Shown here in pieces: positions 11,363 to 22,827 of a DNA stretch of 64,000 nucleotides (positions are counted from its first letter, which is position 1; every line of letters starts with the position of its first letter). A program made the translations under genes and the position numbers. The stretch comes from Atherinomorus stipes (Eukaryota; Chordata; Actinopteri; Atheriniformes; Atherinidae), in assembly GCA_023101725.1 (NCBI GenBank), contig JALJCO010013434.1:682001-746000 (forward strand). Reading direction: 5' to 3'. The notes under the pieces are model-generated. The model made no database searches and was not told where the DNA came from. It was given only the letters and a program-made list of their open reading frames with translations.

Positions 11363-14300
11363 TCACACCAAAGTGGTCTTACTTTCTATTGTGAGGATGC
11401 AAGTACTTGCTGCTGTGCCTCGGCTGTTCACAGCCTTGCACATGTACTCTCCCTCGTCCTCTGGGAAGGTTTCTGGCAGATAGAGGCAGTACGTCTCCCC
11501 TCTTTCTATATACTGATAGTCCTCACAGTCTTGGAGCATCTCTCCCTCAAACCACCAGGTCACCTCGGGCTTGGGCTCCCCAGTGATCTTAACTGTAAAC
11601 CGAACTGGCTCAGAATCCACCACAGACTGATTTTTAAGGGGCTTTTTAAACCACGGAGCCCCTGACCTGGCATGATCTTCATCATCTTCATAAGCTGTGG
11701 AGCCATTGATAATGCTAGCCTCGTCTTCTCCATCCTCCTCCTTCTTCTGCGTACAGATGAAGCATTTATGCGTCATTGCAAAAGGTCAAAGGAACCCCAT
11801 ACCAGACTCTGCTATCGAGCATTTGAACTGATCTTGCATAAGTCTGGAACATGAAGGACTTACTTTTTGCAGGGCAGCGTCGATCTCCTGCTGTTCAAAC
11901 TGCATTCTCTGCAGCTTCTGTTCCTCTATCCTCCTCCGCTCTTCATCCTCTCTGGCTTTAGCCATTTGTTCAAATCTAGCTCGCATGTCCACCTTTTGTT
12001 TGAATGGTGACTCTTCAGCTCTCGCAGGAGTTGTTTCTCCTTCTTCATCCTGACAAACAAACCAGTTAAATGTTTTAGAAACAAATATCCTTTTTAATGA
12101 AATGATACTGATGATGACAATTTGACTTTTTATTTTGGCCTATTGAGTTAGTTATGAAAACAGCATTTTTAGTCTTATTGAGCACTCAACCTTTTCATAC
12201 TACAGTACCAGCTACATTCACTCCTTCACACACTTTCATACAGCACTAAAATGACTGTTTTCTATTATACCTACCAACACATCAGGACTTGTTTGGAAAT
12301 TTATGTCCCTGTCTGACATTTGGACACCCTTACCTCCAGGATCCTCTCAGCTTCTCTCTGTTTAATTTCATCGTCGATGGCCTTCCTCCGTTCTCTCTCC
12401 ATCTCAATCTTTTTCTGAATCTCCTCATCAGTCAGCTGCTTGATCTTCTCAAACTTGGACTTGAGGTTTTTGGCCTGAATGGAGCCGGTTCTCTTGAGTT
12501 TTGTCAACTCTTCGTATTCTTTGCTTACGACATCAGAGCTTTCATTTATTTCATCCTGTAAATGAAGAAAATATTTAGTCAATACAAACTGTTAAACTTT
12601 TTTCTTGAGGAAACGGAGGAAAAGATTCCACTTTGGTTTGGACATGTAATTTTGAATTTTATTTTTACCAATGTAGTGGTGAGCACCCACTACATTAGGA
12701 GTGAGTGCTCAAGCTGGCTCCTCCCCTTTAATCAAGAGTAGGTATAAAAGACACCTGCTGACCTTTCTGCCTCTCTCTGCTTCCTGGTGTCAGGTCTTCA
12801 GGGCTCTGTGGGTGGTGAGTAGGGTTGCAGGAAAATTCTTTATATCAGTGGATGGAATTTCTAAGTTTTGTTTTGCTTTTTGTTGGTCCACCTGCTGGCT
12901 GTTTTGTCTCTGGTTTCCTGGTTTTGTTTTTAGTTTTTCAGTTATTTGCCTTGATTACAGCTTAAATTGACCAATCATGTATTTTGTTTGCTTTGTTTGT
13001 ATTTGTTTTTCTTTTGATGGGCTAGGCACCCATAGTTGGGAACCCCCACTTTTTGTGTTGTTTTGATTCACTTGGTACACCGGGGCTCCACGTGTTTGTT
13101 AGGTTTGAAGTGAAGTGTGTTGTGTGTTCACAACGAAAGTGGTGTCACACCTGGGCACTCTCCCTTGTAGGCTGCCCTCTACCAGTACTCCCAGCTGATT
13201 TATTTTTTTAGTTTTAGTCTTTTAAAAACTTCTTAGCGATAAACCGTTTTATATAGACTCGAATGCTATTGGATAGTTTTATACTGTAAGAATAAACCTA
13301 TTGCTCCTGGCAACTCACATCTGTCTTTTCTAAACAGGAACGAATCTGCACCTTTATTTCCTGGGGCCCTAAGCTCCAGGTGGCGTTGTCGGATCTTCCA
13401 TCCAAATAACTTTAAATAAATCTTATTTTACGTATTCATCTTGTGTTTGCATCCATTTCACACAAACCGGCACGCCCCCACCACAATTTAGCGTTGACGA
13501 CAGGATCCATGTGACGCTGGTAAACAGTCTATAAATTCATAATTGGTGGCACCCTGCACACAGCACGAGGACATGCTTGTGAAAAGAGGGGGAGAGATGT
13601 GACAGTGTGGGGTCCAGTCACTATGCTTCTCATAGATCATGGCCACAGGGATATCCCTTTGGTTGAATGGTTGGCACACGTGATTCTCACCCGGGAGTCT
13701 GTGGGATCAAATCCCGCCCGGGCCCTCTATTGCATACCTTGCCACACCAATAAATGGAATATTGATGAATCGATGAATTAAAGGATCATTGAAGAGTGTT
13801 TCTGTGACATTAGTTGTTAGAGAAATAGATGAAAAAATGGTATCCATGTAATCTAAATGCATTATCCTGTGTACAACAAAAATAATACAAAATAGAAAAT
13901 CACAGTTTGTAACTTTATACTGACCTCACCCATCTCTTGCCTGAGTTGTTCAAACTCCTGTTTCTCCTGCTCCAGTTTCTTTTTGCGCTCCTCTGCCTTT
14001 CGTCTCCTCTCAGCTTCCTCCTTCATTTTCAGCAGCTCCTCAAAGTTGATCTCAAGTTTTCTAGGATGCAGAGCTTCCTGAGACTCACTCTTCATCATTC
14101 CCTCATCCTCATCCAGCACCTTCATAAATGCAAACCCACAAAAACAGACATGACCATTATGGAGTTAACTGAATAATGTAGGTATAGTATCATATGCAAG
14201 TATATCTATGCTTAATTACAGTCTACTGTAAGTAAGCATTGTTCAAAGTCCAATATCTGCCCAGCATGAAAGAAAACTATAGCACAAGCAAACACCTTAA

Positions 14301-17300
14301 CAGGGTCATTTATCATTGTGCATTTAAAAATAAACATCTAAAAACAAAACAATTGCATTTCTGGGTTTAGACCTTTTTACTCTTGTATAGATCAATAATA
14401 CATTTTTGTGTATATTCTTCATGGACAATTATTTCCCTTTTTAATGAAAAATGGTGCATATTTGAAACTGAAAATATCTTACTGTTTCATCTCCATATGC
14501 AGACATTTTCTGATCCAGGCCAGGGGTCTTAAAGAAATAATTTAGACAAGGGAACAGCAGTGCAGATGTAGTACCATTTAAGCCCAGATTTAAAGCATGT
14601 AAAAAAGACAAATCTGAACAGAATTTTTATCTAATGTTTATAACAAAAACGTCTTAGTGTGGTTTAAATGATGATTACAGATTATAGATGGTGTATATAT
14701 TTCTTATCATTAGATAATCTTTGTATTTTACACATAGTTTTAAATACAAAGTTTATGTATGACTGCTTGTGCCCTTGTGTGTAAATGCTGTTAAAGATCT
14801 TTCCACTGTCTAGGTCTCTGAATGTTTTTAGAGAAAACTGAGCAGATAAGGAGATGTGGATTAAGCTGAAGCCTGAACAACTACTAACACTACTTCTAGC
14901 ACACTCTAACATGTTAGTGCTCAGCCAAATTCATGCACGCACTCATTTTTGGTCACTGAGTCATTCAGCCTCACCATACTCTTGCGGGCCTCAGCAAAGA
15001 GCCTCTTTTCTTCTTCCAATCTCCTTTTGGCCTCCTCTTCTGCCTTCTTCTGCTCTTCCTCTCGCCTCTGTCGTTCCAAATCCTCAAAGCTGATGCATAT
15101 CTTCCCAGGCTTGCTACCCTCCAGGTTCAGTAAGGCCATCAGAGCCTCATCATCCTCATCTACAAGCTAAGGAAAAAAACAGGTTAAACTTAAAATAGTC
15201 CATTTAAGAGGTGAGAGATTTCAAACACATGTTGCCAGTTTATTCAGACTTGTAAATGTCTTACTGCACTGATCATTTAATTTTATTTTGCTTCTTGTAA
15301 GCATCGTAGTCTTTTAAAGTGAGCTTGAACTGTTGTTCTCCAAGCTTTTCTCAAATCCTTCCAAAATTTTTCTTTGGAAATTGACTACTTTTTAACTTAT
15401 TTTTAACCCCTTTTTGCACCTTACATTTAAAAAGGAACATGTGTTTTATTTAGTGAGCCAGGCCAAACTGTTAGCAATTGAAAAGGCTCCTAACAAAGGG
15501 GTTAAACCACTGTGATGTCTATAATAGAAGATCTGCTTTTCCTGTTAACTTGTGAACTTGTTGATCTTCAGGTGTTATGCACCATACTGGTACATTCCAA
15601 AACTAGTAAAGCACTCGGAGAGCGCAGAACCTCCACCAAGCAGCTCTCGCAATGATAAAGTATCCTTCAAATAATTCCTGGAAGGTGATCCCGATTGTCA
15701 CCAAAATTTAATGGGTTCATCCTTGGGCTGAGGCCCACCACTGGTAAAAAATTTCAGGTCAATCCGTCCAGAACTTTTTCCATAAAGTTGCTGACAGACA
15801 GACAGACAAACCAACCCAACCAAAAACGTTACCTACCAAAAACGTTGCCTACCAAAAACGTTACCTCCTTGGTGGAGGTAAATTATGCTTAATGGTTTTT
15901 TGAATTTCAGAAAAAAGCTCTATTATAAGAAATAATTTCCTACGTCAGAAACCTGCTTTCTTACTATGTTGTGAAAAATTAAAGTAATTGAAAGCGGTAC
16001 CACTGTCCTCCTGCGCAAAACATAACAGCCAGTTAGCTCAATTTAAAACATTGCGTGGTTTTATCTGTACATCTCATTATCCAGCAACTTAATTTTCGAG
16101 AGGAATACAGATGAGTCTTTAGGAGATTCATGCGTACTGACGAGGGACTTTTAGAGATAATTGTTACTCATTTACTCTGTTCACAGCATATAGGTGTAAG
16201 CTTACTTCATTCCCCAAACTGTCAAGCTATTACCTCTAGAATAGTTCCACAAGACCTTACTGAGGACTGACTTTTTACATAGCTTTGCAGTTTTTCAGTA
16301 TTTTAAGAAGCAAAAGAATCTCTTAATGGGGAATATAATGACCATGCTCTTCCTGGCTTCAGCGAAAGCTCTCCTCTCCTCCTCCATCCGTTTCTTGGCC
16401 TCCTCCTCTGCTTTCTTGCGCTCTTCTTCCACCCTTTGTCTTTCTACCTCTTCAAAGCTCAGTCTCAGTTTTCCAGGACGGAATTCCTCTTTGTCTTCCT
16501 GAAGTGGCTGAGTGCCTTCCTCATCATCATCCTGTTGAGACAAAAGTATTGAGTCAGCTCAACAGCTCAAACACCAAAATCCACCATTTAACAAATCAAT
16601 ATTTTGAGTTAATGTAGTTTAAATGAAAGGATGTGTATGGCTTATTGGCATCATTAAAAAACTATAAATATGCGGCTCTTCATTCCATGTAATACGGTGT
16701 CTTACCATTCCCAGCCTGGCCTGCTCAAAAGCCTTCTTCTCCTCTAACAAGCGTTGTTTTGCTTCTTCCTCAGCCTGTTTCCTCCTCTGTTCCTGCCGTT
16801 CCTTCTCCAGTTCCTCAAATGTCATCTTCAGCTTTCCAGGAGTTACTGTCGCCTTCTCTGAAAGCTTCTCCTCTTCATCCTAATTCAAATTAATATTTAA
16901 ATGTGTAAGACTCCACCATCATGAAGAGGCTGTAAAAAAAAAAAAAAACTCAGTCTCAAGTGCTGATGTGAATTCCTGTGGAAAGCAACCTGTTGAACAA
17001 TAGAGCGTCGCTTGGCCTCCCTGAAGGAGCGTCTGTTTTCATCGTATCTTCTCTTCTTCTCCTCTTCTGCCTTCTTCTGCAGCTCCTCCTCTCGGCTCTT
17101 CTCTATGTCCTCAAAGTTCATCTTGATTCTGCCTGGAGGTCGAGATGGCTTCGCTGGGACTACACGTACAAGGATTGTGTCATCCCCTTCCTAATAATTA
17201 AAAATGAATCAAGTTAGAACAAAGTAAATCTCGTTTAAAGAGTTCTGTCGAATGCTTGTGACACTATTGAGGGGTTGAGATAAAAATTAATTTGGGTCAT

Positions 17301-20300
17301 TTATGACGCAAACTCGCAGCTAAACTTGGAGTAAGATCATGTGTGTGGGTAGGAGTAACTGCAGGGTTAATGTCACCATTTGCAATAGGTCAGTTTGGCT
17401 GCCAGTCCAAGATAGCAGAGTCTAATTTAGTCACAGGAGGGAAGTCTAGGGCTAATTTTGTCACTGGGAGGTGTAGGAAACAGTTGGCAGTCAGGTGCTG
17501 TTGTTCCAGTTGTTTCTAGATCAGCATGTTGCTTCAGCATAATTTTTATTACCATGTCTAGAACAAAATATTGTTTGATGGGCTTCAAGACTTGAGAAAA
17601 ACTTGTGTTGGACCCACTGTACAGTCGCAGGTATAACATAAAACAACTTCTGTGGCTTTGAGCTTCGTAGTCTGCTCTTATGGCAAATCTAGAAATAGTC
17701 AAGAAATTACATTTGTTGTTTTGAAAATTGTGATAGAAAGATTCTTTCATACCACCCCATTTTATTTGTTTGTAGATGGAAAGGAAAAAAAAGGACAACT
17801 AGAAAGCGCTGGGAGAGTGCAGACCTCTGCCAAGGAGCTCATCCAAATTTGTTCTCTACTTTTAGAGTTAATTTGCAAAAAGACTGACAGACAGATGGAT
17901 AGACAGAGAAGTGCCTGTTATTACATCACCTCCTTGGCGGAGGTACTGTAATAAGCTCTTTGCAGTGTTGTTTCAAAGTATGTAATGTCACAAAAGACCA
18001 AAAGTTTGAAAAATAATTCATTATTAATCTCACTCATCTGAGAAAAAAGGTGCGTTATTCAACCTTCAAACAACAAATTAACCCATCTCATGTCTCTTTC
18101 CTGTTTTATACCATCTAAGTTCACAAGGTACCAGGACTGCAACTCTTGTGGCAGCCTAAACTAATTTAGTAAGCTTTTTAAAGATATAAACCTTCCCAGA
18201 ATTGCTCAAATTTATACACAAAGGCCCAAATCATTACTATAACAGCAGTTCAAAATATCCAAGCATCATTCACACAACACTGTTAATGCTACACACTCTA
18301 CTAGAGCATCATTCTACTAGAGTAGAATTAGGGCACAGAAGCAGCAGGTAATTGCCTGTAATTGCTTATCTGACCCAAGAATACTGTACTTGCATAAGTT
18401 CCCAAGAACTGCATCGTCTGACTGTAAACTACAAAAAGCATTAAAGCTCTTTTCATTTAATCATGTCTGTTCCGTTCCCATTAGAAAAAATATATTTGTT
18501 GTATATTATTTTCTACCAAGTAACACTGTACAATACGTTGGCATGTATTAGAAGTGACCCATTTCCTCTCAGGTCACAGGTTGGTCATGTCAACAATGCC
18601 ACTGTTGGTTTCAGACCTACATCCGGTCTTTGCCAACTGTTCCGATCTCGAAAGCCACTTAAAATAACTCATCCAAGTGGCAGCTGAGGATAACATTAAA
18701 CATTACAGATGAAAGTGCACCATTCTTGCCATAATCTCAGCAGCGGTCCAACCATCCAGATATGTCACCCTGCTTCCTAATCAAATATAAGAAACTTTAC
18801 AAGCAGTTCACCACACGTTTACTGACCTCGGCAGCTTTCTGAGCCAGTTCTTTTTTTATTTTGGCTTTCTCCATGTTGTCCTGCGCCTCCCGCTTCTTCC
18901 TTTCTTCTTCCATTCTCTTCCTTTCCTCCTCTTGTCTTTGTTTCTCCATTTCTGCAAACTTCCCCTTCACACTACCTGAGCATTTCACAAAGGGAGACAC
19001 CAGCCTTCAGCCTCCTCTTCCCTCCACGTCTCATCTTGTTGTTACACCTTCTGCCTCCCTTTACATGTCCTACCTGTTATTTTTGGGACGTAGGACTTTT
19101 CCACCTTTGCTGGTTTCACTTCCTCTTCCTCATCACTGGATGCGAGTAGTTCTTTTATCTGCGGCAGATCAGATGGAGAGTGTGGTGAGGTTAAGATTTA
19201 GCTGGGATCATCTCTTCTACCACTCTGGAGCCATGCTGGTCCCAGCAAGAACATGGACCTAATCCCTGCTATTAGCAGAGTCATGTGGTCTGTTGGTGGG
19301 CCTGTGATTGGCCCACTGTGTTGTTGCACAGCCAAGGGATGAGCGTAGGTGTCCAAGCCTGGCCAGCTATGGCATGACAGTACAGGAAGGTTGTTATGGC
19401 CGAGTATCGCTGATAATCCACTCACTAAACACCATATCACTGCCTTCATTTCACCACAGTAAACATCAGAGGCAATCTGTTTGGTCTTGAATTCTTAATC
19501 TCTTACTTATTTCCACTCTTACCTGTGTCAGGTGATCACATAATGACACTATGATAAAACATCTATGAAGCCTGCTGTTATAAGAAGAAATATAATGTAG
19601 AGGTTTTGTATGCTTTTACAGCGTTTATGGCTGAAATCAACCATTATTATTTTATTATTTAATGGTTTAATACATAAACTGTCAGAAAATAAAATGTTTG
19701 TACCATTACTGTCCAATATTCTCATTTTATGATCATTTCAATTCACATTTTTCCATAAAATATACAAATAAAACTTTATATTGTATTTCTAGTTGACATG
19801 TATGTTGTGAGGGAAAGTGTGCATAACTAATTGGCAGCCAAATTAATCTGAGAAAAGAAAAAAGTAGGAAGCCATTCAGGTCTGATGCAAAAATTAAATT
19901 TTGCAGATGTGGCCAAATGATCATAAGGTTTTGATATGAATAGTAACTTAACTGCAAAAATCTTATGGAGAATAAAAGATCCAACATAATTTCAAAATGC
20001 AGGGTGAAGAATAAACGCAGCTATCAAGAGCCCATTATTTCAAATTATATTCCAAAGCTACAACCGATCTAAATTTAGCAGATGTGTAAGGTATCAAATG
20101 CGTGGATACATAACCAAAGTGATGATCAGATAAAACCTCCCACTGGATAAGATGAAGATGCTTATACATCAACAATAAACCAAGAAAACATGAAAACAGA
20201 CTATTTTCAAGGTTTTGTGGACAGACAGAATTAAAATGATTAGCATTTTGAAGATGGGTATTTTTATAAGTCCATGCCAGTTCCTCCAAAACCAAAATGC

Positions 20301-22318
20301 TCTTTTTAACTCAATATGTACAGAATGGTCAGTTTTGTAAGCAAGAGATACAGACCATCACTTTCACATATTGCCTGTTATCCTGTGGCAGTAAGTGACA
20401 CACCAGCTGCATCAAGAGAAAATTGCAGGAAAACATCTGCTAGCTTATCAACAACTCCAGGAACACAGATACGACTCCAAAAACAGGACACCTGTGCTAG
20501 GGTCCAACCTTGATACTGCTGGTTTTTACATCTTTTTCTTTTGATTTCTGATCTTGATTTAGTCCTTTTTTCCCTCTTAGCTCTACTAATATTCTACTTA
20601 GCCATGCAAAAAGATTACTTGGTTAAGGTTAGGAATGTTTTGGGGCCAGCCATTAAAATACCCAAAATAATACATTTTATTACAAAAATCTTTGCCAACA
20701 TTTTCAACATTGTAATGGGGTTGTATCTCACATCTATAAGGGCACCACCTCAGGAAGTAGTATTACTGCTGCCATGATGGTCACAAATGATCTCAAAGGC
20801 TTAAGGATGAGCAAACAATAGTCTTTCCCCATTCCTTATCTGACTAAAATCCTACTGAGTGCTCATTGGCTCTTTTCAAAGATTTACTGTGACAAACAAC
20901 AAACAAATCTATTTGAACATCATTTTAGAGGCTGCTGTTTATCCACCAGTGAAAATGCATCATGACCTGATCAAGAAACTGACAAACCCTCTGAATGAAA
21001 GGCTCATGGCTGCTGCTGAAAAATACAGTGTTGGCCATTGAATACTAAAGCTAAAAGCATTGTGCGCACTTCTTCTTCAGAATTTTTCTCTGAGAAGGAC
21101 AAAACTCACCTTTCCTTTGTTCAGCTCTGAAAGTACAGTAGATAAATGATAAACTGTTGTTTGATGCAATAATTGTGCACACAGTGAAAATGTCCTGAAA
21201 TCAGTGTTTTGCTGACAGATAAACCAAGTCATAGTGCTCTTAAATCCCTGTTACCGATAGCCTGATATATTTGGTGTATCATTAATTTGTAAGTGTGGTA
21301 ATATGTTGAGTATATATGTGCACAGCTCAATCAAATCATGAATCCACTGTAGGTCCTGTGTGGTTCAGTTCTTTAGTGTGTATTAAAACAAAAGTGTCAC
21401 TATTCAAAAAATACAAACCAAAGTTTGAATAAAAGTGATTAATGGTTATTTGACTGAAGCACTGTTTGAGTGATATCGCAGTGTACTGTATGAAGGCTGA
21501 ATCCTCACTCAGTGGCAGCTTCGTCACCTCCGTCATGCCTCATCATGCCATGCAGATCACAGTCGGGGTTAGTGGGGTTATCTATCTTTGACCTGCTGCT
21601 TCCTGCGACTCCACTCCCTCTCCTTGATGTACTGGTCCTTCCTCTTCTGTTGTTCATCCCTGTTCCTCTGCCGGCTGCGCTCCTCTCTGGCCTTCTGCAT
21701 TGCCTCAAACTTGTTGGTCACATCTCCCTTTTCTTTATTTACCTTCGGCACATAGCTTCTTGCCACCGGTTTTCTGGATCTGAGGAGTTTCTGTGGTGTA
21801 GGGGTGATAGAATCATGAGAGAAGAGATTTTATGGTTACTTCTTGTGTTAATATTGTGAAGAATGACAATTTCTGGAGATTTAGATATTTCTTGTACTTC
21901 TCTTTTTATAATGCCACCTCACCTCCGTCTTAATTTTCAAATCAGACATATTTAGATTGTCATCTGTTTCGGGGTGTGGATCCTCTTTGTTTGGTGAAAC
22001 ACCATTAACTGCCTCAGACTCATCATTTTTCTCCTTTGCTGTGCTGTTTTCTTTGTCCTCCACACCATTAACGTGTGCCGTCTCAGCCTCATTGCTTGTT
22101 TTATCACTTGCATGTTGAGGTTCTTCATCTTCACTCTGCAGTATCTTCTCTTTTTTCTCCTCTACACTGTTGGATGTCTCTTCTCTGGGTGTCTCATCTT
22201 CTTCATGTGTCATGTTATCCTCTCTGTCTTCTTCACCACTCATGCTGTGTTCGCTTTCATTTGTCACATCTGCCAAGTCATGGGCATCTATGGCCGTAAC
22301 CTGCGCCACCTCGGTCAT
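11363..22318 (-). CDS. nexn: Nexilin, F-actin-binding Z-disc protein, 13 coding exons
   Basis: Nexilin stabilises the sarcomeric Z-disc and binds F-actin. Coding exons in order: 22318-21923, 21790-21593, 19158-19074, 18975-18827, 17190-16990, 16879-16706, 16531-16343, 15166-14975, 14527-14483, 14119-13925, 12555-12334, 12049-11864, 11746-11363. All have GT/AG joints and phase is kept, for 871 residues (human about 675). The first exon encodes a 132-residue acidic segment. It is followed by [10 protein letters not shown] and long charged E/R/K coiled coils, in which modules beginning PGK/PGR plus FEE/FED recur in five consecutive large exons. Then come [25 protein letters not shown] and a C-terminal I-set Ig domain (about 775-866) with VTWWFEG and GEYMCKAV. 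The start is the first ATG after the splice acceptor at 22365. A GTAAG occurs inside the last codons, so a spliced alternative C-terminus is possible. Muscle expression is expected. Confidence 0.95.
12672..13485. mobile_element. Putative solo LTR in a nexn intron
   Basis: The segment starts TGTAGTGG and ends CCACCACA, a 7-of-8 terminal inverted repeat with TG...CA ends. It contains a TATAAAAG box at 12743-12750 and an AATAAA signal at 13291-13296 in LTR-like order. No gag/pol coding was seen on either side, so it would be a solo LTR. I could not find a target-site duplication, which weakens the call. An alternative is another class of old interspersed repeat. Confidence 0.4.
13596..13750 (+). 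mobile_element. tRNA-derived SINE, copy 1
   Basis: It carries a polymerase III A box (TGGTTGAATGG, 13660-13670) and B box (GGATCAAATCC, 13704-13714) at tRNA-like spacing. Between them ATTCTCACC resembles a tRNA-Glu anticodon loop (CTC). A second, diverged copy lies at 25211-25365 with collinear similarity through flanking non-tRNA sequence, which identifies a dispersed SINE rather than a tRNA gene. The acceptor stem does not pair as in a functional tRNA. Confidence 0.65.
15610..15880. repeat. Interspersed repeat with inverted CCTCCACCAAG ends, copy 1
   Basis: CCTCCACCAAG at 15630-15640 is matched by the inverted CTTGGTGGAGG at 15868-15878. The interior has an ACAGACAGACAGACAAAC tract and three tandem units of about 17 bp built on CCAAAAACGTTACC (about 15820-15865). 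A shorter, related copy is at 17800-17947. Both sit in nexn introns. I cannot assign the family with certainty; it resembles the tail of a common fish interspersed element. Confidence 0.6.
17800..17947. repeat. Interspersed repeat with inverted CCTCTGCCAAGG ends, copy 2
   Basis: This is related to the element at 15610-15880. It has the same opening (AGAGTGCAGACCTCTGCCAAG) after small changes, an internal GACAGACAGA tract and the same closing CTCCTTGGCGGAGG at about 17930-17943. It is shorter and diverged, in the nexn intron between the exons at 18827 and 17190. Confidence 0.55.
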
Positions 22319-22817
22319 GTTTGTGCCACAATGACAAGTTGACAAGGTTTTGTGATAATTTTACCTGCAAAACAAGAGAATAATGGTTCAGAACATGGTC
22401 TTCTTAACACTATATTGCTTTACACACAATAAAAGCTAAGTAAGCCATGTTAATATGGCCTAGGTATGTAAACATTGATTTTTATTAAATAAAACAATAT
22501 GCTCCTGAGATAACAAATGACTAATGTACAGCTCATTGAAAATGAAGGTTCTTCAGATAAAGAAATCTGTAAAATAATCCAAGTTAGTAGATTTCTGTGC
22601 TTGCATTCACCATTTGTGTGATAACCAACATGGCTGACAATTTAATTCCTGCTGCAAAATTTCAATAAATTATTGACTTTATCTTCAGCTTTGAAATGGA
22701 TTATGATACATCTTGCTTTTTTGTTTTTATAAACAAGCCCTTCTGAATTAAAAGTTAGAGGCAGCTGTCTTGCTCTGCAGCATGTTAAGAAAGAGTGTGG
22801 CGGAAGCTGGCTGACCC

Positions 22818-22827
22818 CTATTTATAG
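22818..22827. promoter_or_regulatory. MEF2 consensus site in nexn intron 1
   Basis: CTATTTATAG is a perfect match to the MEF2 consensus YTAWWWWTAR. It lies in the intron between the presumed non-coding exon 1 (near 24 kb) and the first coding exon, a common place for muscle enhancers. nexn is a striated-muscle gene, so the site is biologically sensible, but occupancy is inferred. Confidence 0.45.

Noticed and set aside
13640..13730. A functional tRNA gene
   Set aside because: A and B boxes are present, but the acceptor stem does not pair properly and a diverged dispersed copy exists, so it is a SINE.
13937..15170. Leu/Ser/Phe-rich plus-strand open frames across the nexn exons
   Set aside because: They are antisense readings of Glu/Lys/Arg-rich coiled-coil exons (GAG/AAG gives CTC/CTT), not genes.
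15780..15880. CRISPR-like short tandem units (about 17 bp) near 15820-15865
   Set aside because: The units are directly adjacent without unique spacers, and the DNA is vertebrate.
21779..21790. Alternative nexn acceptor at 21780-21781 (exon starting ATCCAG)
   Set aside because: It would need a weak GTGGCA donor in the upstream exon to keep phase; the acceptor at 21791-21792 works with the strong GTGAGG donor and yields KLLRSRKPV, which aligns with human nexilin.
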